Made by a program: the position numbers and the translations under genes. The notes under the pieces were generated by a model, which did not search any database, was not told the DNA's origin, and saw nothing but the letters and a program-made list of their open reading frames with translations. Positions 17,435-24,675 of a stretch of 64,000 nt of DNA are shown piece by piece. Every line of letters starts with the position of its first letter. Position 1 is the first letter of the stretch. The DNA lies in NCBI RefSeq assembly GCF_021729865.1, contig NZ_CP063400.1, positions 3,906,001-3,970,000 of the forward strand, read 5' to 3'. The stretch is from Hydrogenophaga sp. SL48 (GTDB taxonomy: Bacteria; Pseudomonadota; Gammaproteobacteria; Burkholderiales; Burkholderiaceae_C).

Positions 17435-18106
17435 TCAGATCAACCCGATCCAGCAAGCCCGCTGCACCGCCGAGAGCTTGTTGTCGGTCTTGAGCTTGGC
17501 CATGGCGTTGGCCAGGTGGTAGTTGACCGTGCGCTCGGAACAATCCATGCGCAGCGCCGTTTCGCGCGCGGTCAACCCTTCGAACGCGAGGTTCAGGCTC
17601 TCCTGCTCGCGTGGACTCAGGGTCACGCGCTGCTCAGCGATCGCGCGCCGCAACATCGGCCAGATGTTGAACGCCGACCAGGCCAGCGAGGCCGCTTCCG
17701 AGCGGTCCGCAAAGGCCCGGGGGCTGAACATGAAACACTCGAAGGCCCGGCCCGCCGGCAGGCTGAACGCCACGCGCACCAGTGTCTGGTGGCCGTGGGC
17801 CAGCCACAGGCGGCGCCAGCGCCCGGCCTGCTCGGCGTAGGCCGACTTGGAGATGTCCTGCCAGGCCACCAGGGGCGCATCGCTGTCGCGCCAGGCGGCG
17901 CCGAAGTCGGGGCTCTCGGCGAGCGCCTGCGCCGGACCGAGCAGGCGCGGCGGGTGCACCGCCAGCACCTCGCGCTCATCGCGACCGCCCAGCGGGTTCG
18001 GGCCGAGCACCAGCACCGCTTCCACGCCGTGGTCCTGCAGCGCACGGACCCAATCGGCCAGAATGGCGTCGACCCCCACGCTGTCAAAATTGACAGGCAA
18101 GGTCAT
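17435..18106 (-). CDS. LuxR-type quorum-sensing-like transcriptional regulator (solo)
   Basis: The 223-residue protein has a C-terminal LuxR helix-turn-helix (about residues 160-220: LSPREQESLNLAFEGLTARETALRMDCSERTVNYHL then AMAKL, NKLSAVQRACWIGLI). The ERTVNYHL...NAM...KL...NK..AV pattern matches acyl-homoserine-lactone-type LuxR proteins more than NarL/FixJ regulators. The N-terminal 150 residues could be an autoinducer-binding domain but are poorly conserved. No luxI gene is in the window. It is divergent from the sensor kinase gene. Its codons 4-9 overlap a perfect lux-box-like palindrome that recurs upstream of the autoinducer synthase, which suggests this protein controls both. The start may instead be the GTG at 18079. 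Confidence 0.85.
   Translation of the reverse strand: MTLPVNFDSVGVDAILADWVRALQDHGVEAVLVLGPNPLGGRDEREVLAVHPPRLLGPAQALAESPDFGAAWRDSDAPLVAWQDISKSAYAEQAGRWRRLWLAHGHQTLVRVAFSLPAGRAFECFMFSPRAFADRSEAASLAWSAFNIWPMLRRAIAEQRVTLSPREQESLNLAFEGLTARETALRMDCSERTVNYHLANAMAKLKTDNKLSAVQRACWIGLI
18081..18096. promoter_or_regulatory. lux-box-like palindrome upstream of the sensor kinase
   Basis: CTGTCAAAATTGACAG is a perfect inverted repeat (7-bp arms, AA centre) with the CT-N12-AG geometry of lux/las-rhl boxes. It lies about 98 bp before the sensor kinase start and inside the first codons of the divergent luxR-type gene. The same arms with a GG centre occur at 21814-21829 upstream of the autoinducer synthase. 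Confidence 0.75.
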
Positions 18107-18193
18107 GACCGGGACCACCCCGCAAAAGGGACAATGCACCACTTCGTCCCAGAGGCTCTGGCGAAAGGTGTGAACCGTAGCTGAAAGGAATAC

Positions 18194-19525
18194 ATGTTGC
18201 CGCTGGACCGCTTGTGGGTTCACAACGCCAGTGCAAGGTTCTGGCGCTGGGTGGTGGACGAAGTCGTCCACGCTCCTCTGGAACCTATTTTGCACCCATC
18301 CACGGTGCGGACTCAGTGGCTGGGCCTGTTCACGTTCGGAGGGCACTTCCTGTTCGCGTGGCTGTGGGGGCGCCTGCTGCCGCAGCCCTACGAGGTCTTC
18401 AGCGTCCGGGTCGCCCTGGCCGTCATGGGCCTGCTGCTGCTGCTCAAGCGGGTGAACCGCGATCTGACCGCCAAGACGAGCATCTGGGTGTTCGGCCTGA
18501 TCTTCTGGACACAGCTGCCCCTGTACTTTGGCTGGATGTACCTGATGAACGAGGGCAACAAGGTCTGGCTGGCCAGCCTCTGCTCGATGGTCCTGATCTA
18601 CTACCACATCACCGACTGGCGACTGGCAACACTCGGCACGGTGACCGGGTTTGCCCTCGCGGCGGTGCTGTTCGAACTCACCCGGACCGACCAGGCATGG
18701 CTGGGTCTGGACCTGGACAACCTCGCCGTGCTGTCTTTCGCCTGGGTCATGAGCATCATGCTCGGCATGTCGGGCGCCAACCTGCGCCGTGCCCGGCTCA
18801 TCAACACCCTGAGCACCATGGGCGTCATGGCGCACGAATTGCGCACGCCGCTGGCGTCGGTGAACCTGATGGGCGACGTGCTGCGCGGTCTGGCGCAGGC
18901 CGACATGCCCGAGGTCAAACGCAAGAAACTCGAGGAGCTGTCGGCCCGGCTGCAGAACATGGTGCGCAGCATGAACCGGCAGATCGACACCCAGATTTCC
19001 AATGCCCAGCTGCTGCGCCTGCCCCGACCGACCACGCGGATCATGGCGTTTGAACTGGTTCAGGACGTGGTGGCGGAATACCCCTACCGGTCCGCCGGTG
19101 AACGCGGATGCGTCACCCTGGATCTCAAGGAAGACTTCTGTTTCCTGGGGTCGCGGGCCCAGTTTGCCCAGGTGTTGGTGAATCTGATCAAAAATGCACT
19201 GCATTCACTGGCCTCGTCCAGCGAGGCACTGCAATCCGGCGCCCTGCACATCACGGTGGACGTGTCCCGGGGCCGAGGGTGTTTCACGGTGACAGACCAG
19301 GGCATGGGCATCCCTCTGGCCAAACAGCAGCGTGTCTTCGAACCCTTCTTCTCGCTTCAAAACACCGTGGGCAACGGACTGGGCCTGACCTTCTGCAAAA
19401 ACGTGGTGGAAGCCGCAGACGGTGTGCTGAGCGTGCGTTCCGATCCCCCGCATGGCGCCACCTTCACGATCGACCTGCCCATTCACCACCCCACGTCCGC
19501 CGAACCGTCACCCGATACCGCTTGA
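18194..19525 (+). CDS. LqsS/CqsS-like membrane sensor histidine kinase
   Basis: The 443-residue protein has six predicted membrane helices in residues about 40-190 (for example LGLFTFGGHFLFAWLWGRLL, VALAVMGLLLLL, WVFGLIFWTQLPLYFGWMYL, VLSFAWVMSIMLGM) and no periplasmic domain. This is the architecture of the alpha-hydroxyketone receptors CqsS and LqsS. The kinase core has H214 in GVMAHELRTPLASV, the N box NLIKNALHSL, DQGMGIP, and GNGLGLTFCK. Unlike CqsS it has no fused receiver. It is followed after three bases by a separate receiver protein, as in the Legionella Lqs system. An AAAGGA ribosome site precedes the start. Ligand specificity is inferred from the autoinducer synthase nearby. Confidence 0.85.
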   Translation: MLPLDRLWVHNASARFWRWVVDEVVHAPLEPILHPSTVRTQWLGLFTFGGHFLFAWLWGRLLPQPYEVFSVRVALAVMGLLLLLKRVNRDLTAKTSIWVFGLIFWTQLPLYFGWMYLMNEGNKVWLASLCSMVLIYYHITDWRLATLGTVTGFALAAVLFELTRTDQAWLGLDLDNLAVLSFAWVMSIMLGMSGANLRRARLINTLSTMGVMAHELRTPLASVNLMGDVLRGLAQADMPEVKRKKLEELSARLQNMVRSMNRQIDTQISNAQLLRLPRPTTRIMAFELVQDVVAEYPYRSAGERGCVTLDLKEDFCFLGSRAQFAQVLVNLIKNALHSLASSSEALQSGALHITVDVSRGRGCFTVTDQGMGIPLAKQQRVFEPFFSLQNTVGNGLGLTFCKNVVEAADGVLSVRSDPPHGATFTIDLPIHHPTSAEPSPDTA

Positions 19526-19528
19526 TCC

Positions 19529-20515
19529 ATGGCCCTCAAACTACCGCTGTACCACCGCTCGGGCTGCATCCTCTTCCTCGATGACGACATCGACTACCTG
19601 GAGATGCTCGGCATGGTCGTGCCGACCCACATGCAGGTGGAGCTGTACTCCCGCCCTGCTGCATTTCTCGCACGCATGCGCGATGAACCCGCCAAGTGGG
19701 AAGCCGATGCGGCGCTGCATCTGCAGATGATCGAACGCTGGCGCCAGGGGCATCCGCTGCTGCCGCAGGTGATGGGTTACTGGGGCAGCCACCCGGCGCG
19801 CTACCAGCTGGCCCACACCTGCGTGGTCGACTACGCCATGCCCGGCACCGACGGCCTCAAGGTGCTCAAGACGCTGCTGGACTGGCCGGGCTCGCGCATC
19901 CTGCTGACCGGGCAGGCCGACGAGCAGATCGCCATCCAGGCCTTCAACCAGGGTTTGATCGACCAGTTCATCCCCAAACAGACGGCCGACATCACCGGGC
20001 GCCTGCTGACCACCCTGGTCCGGCTCGCCCACGCGGCCCACCCCCGGCTCAACACCCTGTGGCGCACCGCGTTGCAACCGGCGCAACAGTCGCTGCTGCA
20101 GGTGCCTTCACTGGCCGAGGCGCTGCAGGCCTACGCGCTGAAGCACTGGATCGAGTACGTGGTGCTGGGCGAGCCGTTTGGCATGCTCGGGCTGGACGCG
20201 GCGGGTCGCTGCCACTGGCTGCAGCTCGAACCCGCCGCCGGTCTCAACGACGTCGCCGAGCTGGCCCGCTCGGCGGGGCTGGGGTCCGACACCGTGCGCG
20301 CCATCCAGAGCGGCACCCTCCTGCCCGCGGTCGAGCTGCACCAGCAGCTGGGCCTGCGCGGTCCGATCCGCACCGCCCCCGCCTTTGCCATCGGCAACGA
20401 AAGCCTGCTGAGCGGCGCGGTGTTCAGCCTGGACGAGGCCGACACACCGCACCCGGTGTACCCGTACCACAACTTCCTGGACGTGCAGGGCTCCCGCGCG
20501 ATTCACGACAGTTGA
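19529..20515 (+). CDS. LqsR-like response regulator with an enlarged receiver
   Basis: This 328-residue protein is predicted to receive phosphate from the adjacent kinase. Receiver landmarks are visible but widely spaced: the acidic triad in LFLDDDIDYLEML (D18-D20), the likely phospho-acceptor D101 in VVDYAMPGTDGL, T127 in ILLTGQA and K150 in FIPKQ. An ordinary receiver has its acceptor near residue 55, so about 45 extra residues lie between strand 1 and the acceptor. No known DNA-binding or enzymatic output domain is recognisable after residue 165; the segment YVVLGEPFGMLGLDAAGRCHWLQLEP may be a novel output. LqsR of Legionella is likewise large and atypical. It overlaps the end of the convergent synthase gene by 13 bp. 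Confidence 0.82.
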   Translation: MALKLPLYHRSGCILFLDDDIDYLEMLGMVVPTHMQVELYSRPAAFLARMRDEPAKWEADAALHLQMIERWRQGHPLLPQVMGYWGSHPARYQLAHTCVVDYAMPGTDGLKVLKTLLDWPGSRILLTGQADEQIAIQAFNQGLIDQFIPKQTADITGRLLTTLVRLAHAAHPRLNTLWRTALQPAQQSLLQVPSLAEALQAYALKHWIEYVVLGEPFGMLGLDAAGRCHWLQLEPAAGLNDVAELARSAGLGSDTVRAIQSGTLLPAVELHQQLGLRGPIRTAPAFAIGNESLLSGAVFSLDEADTPHPVYPYHNFLDVQGSRAIHDS

Positions 20516-21750
20516 GTCGCGCCCCGGTTCCGGCGCGCCACGGGCCAGTCCCAGGGCTTCACCAGCGCCGCCACCTCCTGCGCGGCCGCCTCGACGTGGC
20601 TCAACTCGGCCTCGGTCAGCGCGGCGTGCAAGGTCATCCTGGCGAGCGACCGGTTGCGGCTGGTCGCGGGCGCACCAAAGAACGCGGTGTGCACCCCCCG
20701 GGCATCCAGCTCGTCGCGCAGGCGGATGGTGGCCGGTTCGAGCCCGGCCTCCAGCGCAATGATCTGTTCGGTCCCCTGATGGATGGGGTAGCCCATGTCG
20801 GTGAGCGACTGGCGCATGCGGCGGGTGTGCCGCTGCAGCGTGGCCCGCGCGGCATCGGCCTGCTGCAGCACGTCCACGGTCGCGCCGAGACCGACCGCCT
20901 CGTGCGGCAGCACGCACGAACTGAAGATGTTGGGAAAGCTCGATGTGAGGATGTGGTACCGCAGCTTCGCGGGGGCGCTGAAGAAGCCCGCTCGGCCGGC
21001 CAGTGCCTTGGCGAGGCTGGCCGAGATGAAGTGCACGCGATCGGTCACGCCCAGCTGCGCGCACAGGCCCGCGCCGCGCGGACCGTGTGTGCCCAGCGAG
21101 TGCGACTCGTCGACCAGGATCATGGAGCCGTGGCGCTCGACCACCTCCAGGATCTCCTCCAGGGGACACACGGCGCCCGTGGTGCTGTAGACCGAATCGA
21201 CCGCCACCAGGCCCGGCCCCGCGCGGGACATGAGCTTGTCGAGGTGCTGCGGGTCGTTGTGGCGGAACACGTGCGCCGGGGCGCGGGCCGCGTGTGCCCC
21301 TTCCCACAGCGAGGCGTGGGCCTGTCCGTCCAGGTACACCGGCGTGTCCTGGTTCGCGACCGACTGGATCAGACCGACATTGGCCGCGTAACCCGATTGA
21401 CAGACGAACCCGTCGTCCATGCCCACCCAGTCGGCCAGCTTCAGCTCCAGATTGCGGGTCGGGTGCTCATCGTGCATGAACACGCCCGATTGCACCGCGA
21501 AATTGCCGTTGCGGGTCAGGGCCTCGACCTGCGCGCGAACAATGTCCGGATGGCCTGAAACGGCCAGGTAGTCGTTGCCGTCCAGTCGCACCGAATTGGG
21601 CCCGGGCCGGGCGCCTTGAACGGCGAAACGCCCGTTCCAGAGACCGTTCCAGCGCGGCGCAAAGTCCCGCTCCACGCGGGCCTCCAGTGCCGCACTCAAA
21701 CGGGGTGCCTGACGGGGTGTTGAACGGGCGGTGGTTTCGAGCAGTTCCAT
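20503..21750 (-). CDS. Alpha-hydroxyketone autoinducer synthase (CqsA/LqsA type)
   Basis: This 415-residue PLP-dependent alpha-oxoamine synthase-family enzyme condenses an acyl-CoA with an amino acid-derived substrate, leading to hydroxyketone signals such as CAI-1 or LAI-1. Diagnostic stretches are SVRLDGNDYLAVSGHPDIV, GVFMHDEHPTRNLELKLADW, FVCQSGYAANVGLIQ, VYLDGQAHASLWEG, ILVDESHSLGTHGPRG (PLP-contacting D214 and H217) and FISASLAKALAGRAGF with the Schiff-base lysine near K248. These differ from KBL and BioF and match CqsA/LqsA. The start at 21750 has AGGAGA upstream; an in-frame start at 21813 has none. A lux-box-like palindrome lies 64-79 bp upstream, predicting autoregulated expression. 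It is convergent with the receiver gene. Confidence 0.9.
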   Translation of the reverse strand: MELLETTARSTPRQAPRLSAALEARVERDFAPRWNGLWNGRFAVQGARPGPNSVRLDGNDYLAVSGHPDIVRAQVEALTRNGNFAVQSGVFMHDEHPTRNLELKLADWVGMDDGFVCQSGYAANVGLIQSVANQDTPVYLDGQAHASLWEGAHAARAPAHVFRHNDPQHLDKLMSRAGPGLVAVDSVYSTTGAVCPLEEILEVVERHGSMILVDESHSLGTHGPRGAGLCAQLGVTDRVHFISASLAKALAGRAGFFSAPAKLRYHILTSSFPNIFSSCVLPHEAVGLGATVDVLQQADAARATLQRHTRRMRQSLTDMGYPIHQGTEQIIALEAGLEPATIRLRDELDARGVHTAFFGAPATSRNRSLARMTLHAALTEAELSHVEAAAQEVAALVKPWDWPVARRNRGATQLS

Positions 21751-21813
21751 GGGATTCTCCTGAGTAAAGAAGAACCCATTGAAAAAAGAAACAAAATGAA
21801 ACCCCCGCACCAC

Positions 21814-21829
21814 CTGTCAAGGTTGACAG
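21814..21829. promoter_or_regulatory. lux-box-like palindrome upstream of the autoinducer synthase
   Basis: CTGTCAAGGTTGACAG is a perfect inverted repeat with the same 7-bp arms as the site at 18081-18096. The flanks extend it to ACCTGTCAAGGTTGACAGGG, close to the classical 20-bp lux box in layout. It sits 64-79 bp upstream of the synthase ATG, a plausible activator position. Confidence 0.8.
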
Positions 21830-21947
21830 GGGTTGTTACGCTTTCTTCTCAAGTTTGGGGCTGTTCATCCGATAAGCGGCGCCGTTGCCGTCCCGCCAAG
21901 GCCAGAAACCGCCGGGTTCGACCCGCCATCCGGGGCCGCGCACCGGC

Positions 21948-23063
21948 TCAATTCTGGCGCCAGGGCAAACCGTGGTGGCGCCAGCCGCCCTTTCGCCCCC
22001 GCTGGGCCTGGGCGTCCGGATCGCCCTCGAAACCTTCCAGGATGTTGTAGGCCTCCAGGCCCAGCTCGGTGGCCCGCTTGGCGGCGGCGATGGAGCGCAC
22101 GCCGCTGCGGCACAACAGCACCAGTGGCTTCCCGCCGGCCGCGGCCTGCCGCACGGCGTCGTCGAACTGCGGGTTCATGGCCATGCCCGGCCACTGCTTC
22201 CAGGCCACCGGCACGGCGCCCGGCACGAAGCCCACCCATTCGCGCTCGGCATCGGTGCGCACGTCCACCAGCACGGCCCGGCCCGCCTGCGCCCACTGCC
22301 AGGCCAGCTGCGGCGACACATCGCCGGCGTAGCCGCTCTGGGTGGGTCGCGGCTGCATGAGCAGCGCACCGTCCATGTCGTGGCGGATGCCGGAGGTGAG
22401 GTTGGCCGGCACGGCCTCGTCGATGCGCCTGGGCTTGGGCAGGTTCAGGGCGTCCATGAGGGCCACGAACTCGGCCTCGCTCTTGCCCGCCACCCTGGCG
22501 TTGCCGGCCTTCTCCTGCCCGATGGTCGAGTGGCTGCGCCCCTGGTAGTCGTGGCCCGGCCAGACGGTGGTCGTGTCGGGCAGCGCAAACAGCACCTGCG
22601 TGAGGCTGCGGTAGAGGTCGGCGGCGCTGCCGGACTGGAAGTCGGTGCGGCCGCAGCCGTTGATGAGCAGCGTGTCGCCGGTGAACACGTGCTCGCGCCA
22701 CACGAAGCTCATGCTGCCGGCGGTGTGTCCCGGCGTGTGCAGGGCGCTCAGCGTCTCGCCACCGAACGACAGGGTGTCGGCGTGCTGCAGCTGCACCCCC
22801 GCCGTGCCGATGCCGCAACCGACCGGTGCGGCGGTCCTGGCGCCGGTCAGCTCGGCGAGCTTGCCAGCGCTCGTGATGTGGTCGGCGTGGGCATGGGTCT
22901 CCACCGTCCAGACCAGCTTCAGGCCGTACTCGCGCAGCGTCGCCAGGTCGCGCTCGATCTGCTCGTCCACCGGATCGATGATCAGCGCGTCGCGGGTGGA
23001 CTGGTCAAACAGCACATAGGTGAAGGTGCTGGACGCGGGGTCGAACAACTGGATCGGCTTCAT
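21948..23063 (-). CDS. Persulfide dioxygenase-rhodanese fusion (CstB/ETHE1-like)
   Basis: This 371-residue protein joins two sulfur enzymes. Residues about 1-230 are a metallo-beta-lactamase-fold persulfide dioxygenase (THAHADHITSAG, the H-x-H-x-D-H iron site; LHTPGHTAGSMSF; FTGDTLLINGCGRTDFQ; VWPGHDYQGR). Residues about 260-360 are a rhodanese domain with the active-site loop LLCRSGVRSIAAAK. Enzymes of this design oxidise glutathione or small-molecule persulfides to sulfite or thiosulfate and detoxify sulfide. The start at 23063 begins the conserved domain. The gene follows a CsoR/CstR-family repressor by 28 bp, like the CstR-CstB pairing. Confidence 0.9.
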   Translation of the reverse strand: MKPIQLFDPASSTFTYVLFDQSTRDALIIDPVDEQIERDLATLREYGLKLVWTVETHAHADHITSAGKLAELTGARTAAPVGCGIGTAGVQLQHADTLSFGGETLSALHTPGHTAGSMSFVWREHVFTGDTLLINGCGRTDFQSGSAADLYRSLTQVLFALPDTTTVWPGHDYQGRSHSTIGQEKAGNARVAGKSEAEFVALMDALNLPKPRRIDEAVPANLTSGIRHDMDGALLMQPRPTQSGYAGDVSPQLAWQWAQAGRAVLVDVRTDAEREWVGFVPGAVPVAWKQWPGMAMNPQFDDAVRQAAAGGKPLVLLCRSGVRSIAAAKRATELGLEAYNILEGFEGDPDAQAQRGRKGGWRHHGLPWRQN

Positions 23064-23091
23064 GGCGGGTCGGCTTCCCAAAAATGGTGTC

Positions 23092-23337
23092 TCAGGCAAA
23101 ACGCGACAGCATATCGGCCACATCGTCCGGCGGCACGTCACCCTGTGCGATCACACAACCGACCATGGCGAAAAACGTCTTGTCGAGGGCCTTGCGCGCG
23201 GCCGCCATCTGCTGCGCCACGATCTCGCAGTCCGCGTTGCCCTCAATGAGCTTCTGGATGCCGCGCAGCTGGCCCTCCACCCGTTTGAGGCGCAGCACGA
23301 GAGCGCGTTGGCGTGCGGGGTCGTGGACGGTGGTCAT
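23092..23337 (-). CDS. CstR-like (CsoR/DUF156 family) persulfide-sensing repressor
   Basis: The 81-residue all-helical DUF156 regulator contains LRLKRVEGQLRGIQKLIEG, then NADCEIVAQQMAAARKALDKTFFAMVGCVI. Two cysteines are present at the sensing positions, but the histidine of copper sensors (H-x3-C before the second cysteine) is replaced (A-M-V-G-C). That pattern fits CstR, which reads persulfides, rather than CsoR. The start at 23337 is preceded by AGGAG with a five-base gap; an in-frame GTG at 23343 overlaps that site. A likely operator lies 47-62 bp upstream, and the target persulfide dioxygenase gene is directly downstream. Confidence 0.87.
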   Translation of the reverse strand: MTTVHDPARQRALVLRLKRVEGQLRGIQKLIEGNADCEIVAQQMAAARKALDKTFFAMVGCVIAQGDVPPDDVADMLSRFA

Positions 23338-23383
23338 GGGCACTCCTGTGTGCGTGGTGGCAAGTCCGGGACGGCATCACACT

Positions 23384-23399
23384 ATACCCCGGCAGGTAT
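23384..23399. promoter_or_regulatory. Predicted CstR-type operator
   Basis: ATACCCCGGCAGGTAT contains ATACC/GGTAT inverted arms around a CG-rich centre. DUF156 repressors (CstR, FrmR, CsoR) typically bind TACC...GGTA sites of this kind. It lies just upstream of the CstR-like gene, so autoregulation of the two-gene operon is likely. Confidence 0.65.
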
Positions 23400-23667
23400 T
23401 TCAAGAACACCCGCCCCGCTGTTCTTCGGCCTGCTGGGGTGCTGAGCCCGCCGGTGGCCATGAGCGCGTTCGACCTGAAAGGCGTGGCGCCCAGGCACGT
23501 GGCGCGGCACCAGAGCGTCGCTGGCATGCTGCCGTTCATGACCATCGTGCTGCTGCCCTTGTTTCCGGCCATCGGCATGTGGCTGCCCGAGCGCTGTACA
23601 AGTGAGCGGCGCGGCGACACACTGAGGCCGTCAGGCTTCTTGAGAGGGCGCTTGGATGCCCTTTTTT
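23400..23667 (+). other. Intergenic stretch with a weak terminator-like hairpin
   Basis: This lies between the divergent cstR-like and ppk2 genes. I see no convincing gene. A short frame from 23460 encodes one hydrophobic segment but lacks a ribosome site. At 23645-23667 AGGGC/GCCCT is followed by five or six T residues, a weak intrinsic terminator for plus-strand transcription. The real promoter for ppk2-icmF lies further right. Confidence 0.4.
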
Positions 23668-23685
23668 CTGTCAAACCGGTTAATA

Positions 23686-23705
23686 TGACGTTTACGTAAA
23701 CGTCA
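23686..23705. promoter_or_regulatory. 20-bp perfect palindrome upstream of ppk2-icmF
   Basis: TGACGTTTACGTAAACGTCA is exactly self-complementary over 20 bp and lies 41 bp before the PPK2 start, in the AT-richest part of the gap. It is a strong candidate operator for a dimeric regulator of the ppk2-icmF transcript. No regulator gene is adjacent; ACGT-centred sites are used by several regulators of branched-chain and short-chain acyl-CoA catabolism. Confidence 0.7.
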
Positions 23706-23745
23706 ACTCGGCCAGATGGCCACGCCCACCCTATCCGGAGCCGCC

Positions 23746-24645
23746 ATGCCCTGCCCCACCGACGTCCCGCTGCCCTTCCCTGTTGCCGCCATCCAAGGCG
23801 GCAAAGGCAGTCTCTGGCAGGACTGGCTGATCGCACCCGCCGACGGGGAGCGCAGCGACAAGGCCCGAAAGAACCAGGCGCTCAAAAGCTTCGACACCGG
23901 CGCCAAACCGTTCAGCCAGGGCAAGAAGGCCGCCGACCTCGCGGCCACCGAGGCGCTGGCCCTGGAACTCGACGGTTTGCAGGACCGCTTCTACGCCGAC
24001 CGCCGCTTCAAGATGCTGCTGGTGCTGCAGGGCACCGACACCTCGGGCAAGGACGGCACGGTGCGCGGCGTGTTCGCGCGCACCAGCCCGCTGGGCGTGC
24101 ACACGGTGGGATGGAAGGCCCCGACCGAGGCCGAGCGCGACCACGATTACCTCTGGCGCATCCACCAGAAAATGCCCGGCGCGGGCGAGATCATGGTCTT
24201 CAACCGCAGCCACTACGAAGACGTGCTGGTGCCGGTGGTCAACGGCTGGATCACGCCCGAGCAGACGCAGCAGCGATATCGGCAGATCAACGATTTCGAG
24301 CGCCTGCTGGCCCAGAGTGGCACGGTGATCATCAAGTGCATGCTGCACATCGGCAGCGAAGAACAAAAACAGCGCTTGCAGGAGCGCGTGGACGACCCCG
24401 CCAAACACTGGAAATTCAGCCTCGGTGACCTGGAGGTGCGCAAGCAGTGGCCGGCCTACCAAGAGGCCTATCAAAACCTGCTGCACGCGACATCGACGCC
24501 CTGGGCGCCCTGGACCGTGGTGCCCGCCGACTCCAAGACCCACCGCAACCTGATGATCGCCACGATCGTGCGCGACAGCCTGCAGGCGCTGGACCTGCGT
24601 TACCCGCCCGCGAACCCGGCCCTCAAGGGCCTGCGCATCGAATAA
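23746..24645 (+). CDS. Polyphosphate kinase 2 family protein
   Basis: This 299-residue PPK2 enzyme transfers phosphate between polyphosphate and nucleotides. Walker A is LLVLQGTDTSGKDGTVRGVF and the Walker B/lid region is IMVFNRSHYEDVLVPVV, followed by RYRQINDFERLL and IIKCMLHIGSEEQKQRL, typical of the family. The start at 23746 has GGAG five bases upstream; an in-frame ATG at 23716 has no site. It is 30 bp upstream of icmF on the same strand and shares the palindrome-bearing promoter region. Why a polyphosphate kinase accompanies the mutase is not evident. Confidence 0.92.
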   Translation: MPCPTDVPLPFPVAAIQGGKGSLWQDWLIAPADGERSDKARKNQALKSFDTGAKPFSQGKKAADLAATEALALELDGLQDRFYADRRFKMLLVLQGTDTSGKDGTVRGVFARTSPLGVHTVGWKAPTEAERDHDYLWRIHQKMPGAGEIMVFNRSHYEDVLVPVVNGWITPEQTQQRYRQINDFERLLAQSGTVIIKCMLHIGSEEQKQRLQERVDDPAKHWKFSLGDLEVRKQWPAYQEAYQNLLHATSTPWAPWTVVPADSKTHRNLMIATIVRDSLQALDLRYPPANPALKGLRIE

Positions 24646-24675
24646 CAACCGCCCCCACCCGAGAGAGACAAAGAG

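Noticed and set aside
17435..21829. A luxI-type acyl-homoserine lactone synthase partner for the LuxR protein
   Set aside because: I looked through all frames near the cluster and saw no LuxI-like sequence; the LuxR-type protein is a solo in this window.
23460..23699. Small open frame with one hydrophobic segment upstream of ppk2
   Set aside because: No ribosome site, it ends inside the palindrome, and no family is recognised. A gene here cannot be excluded but is not supported.
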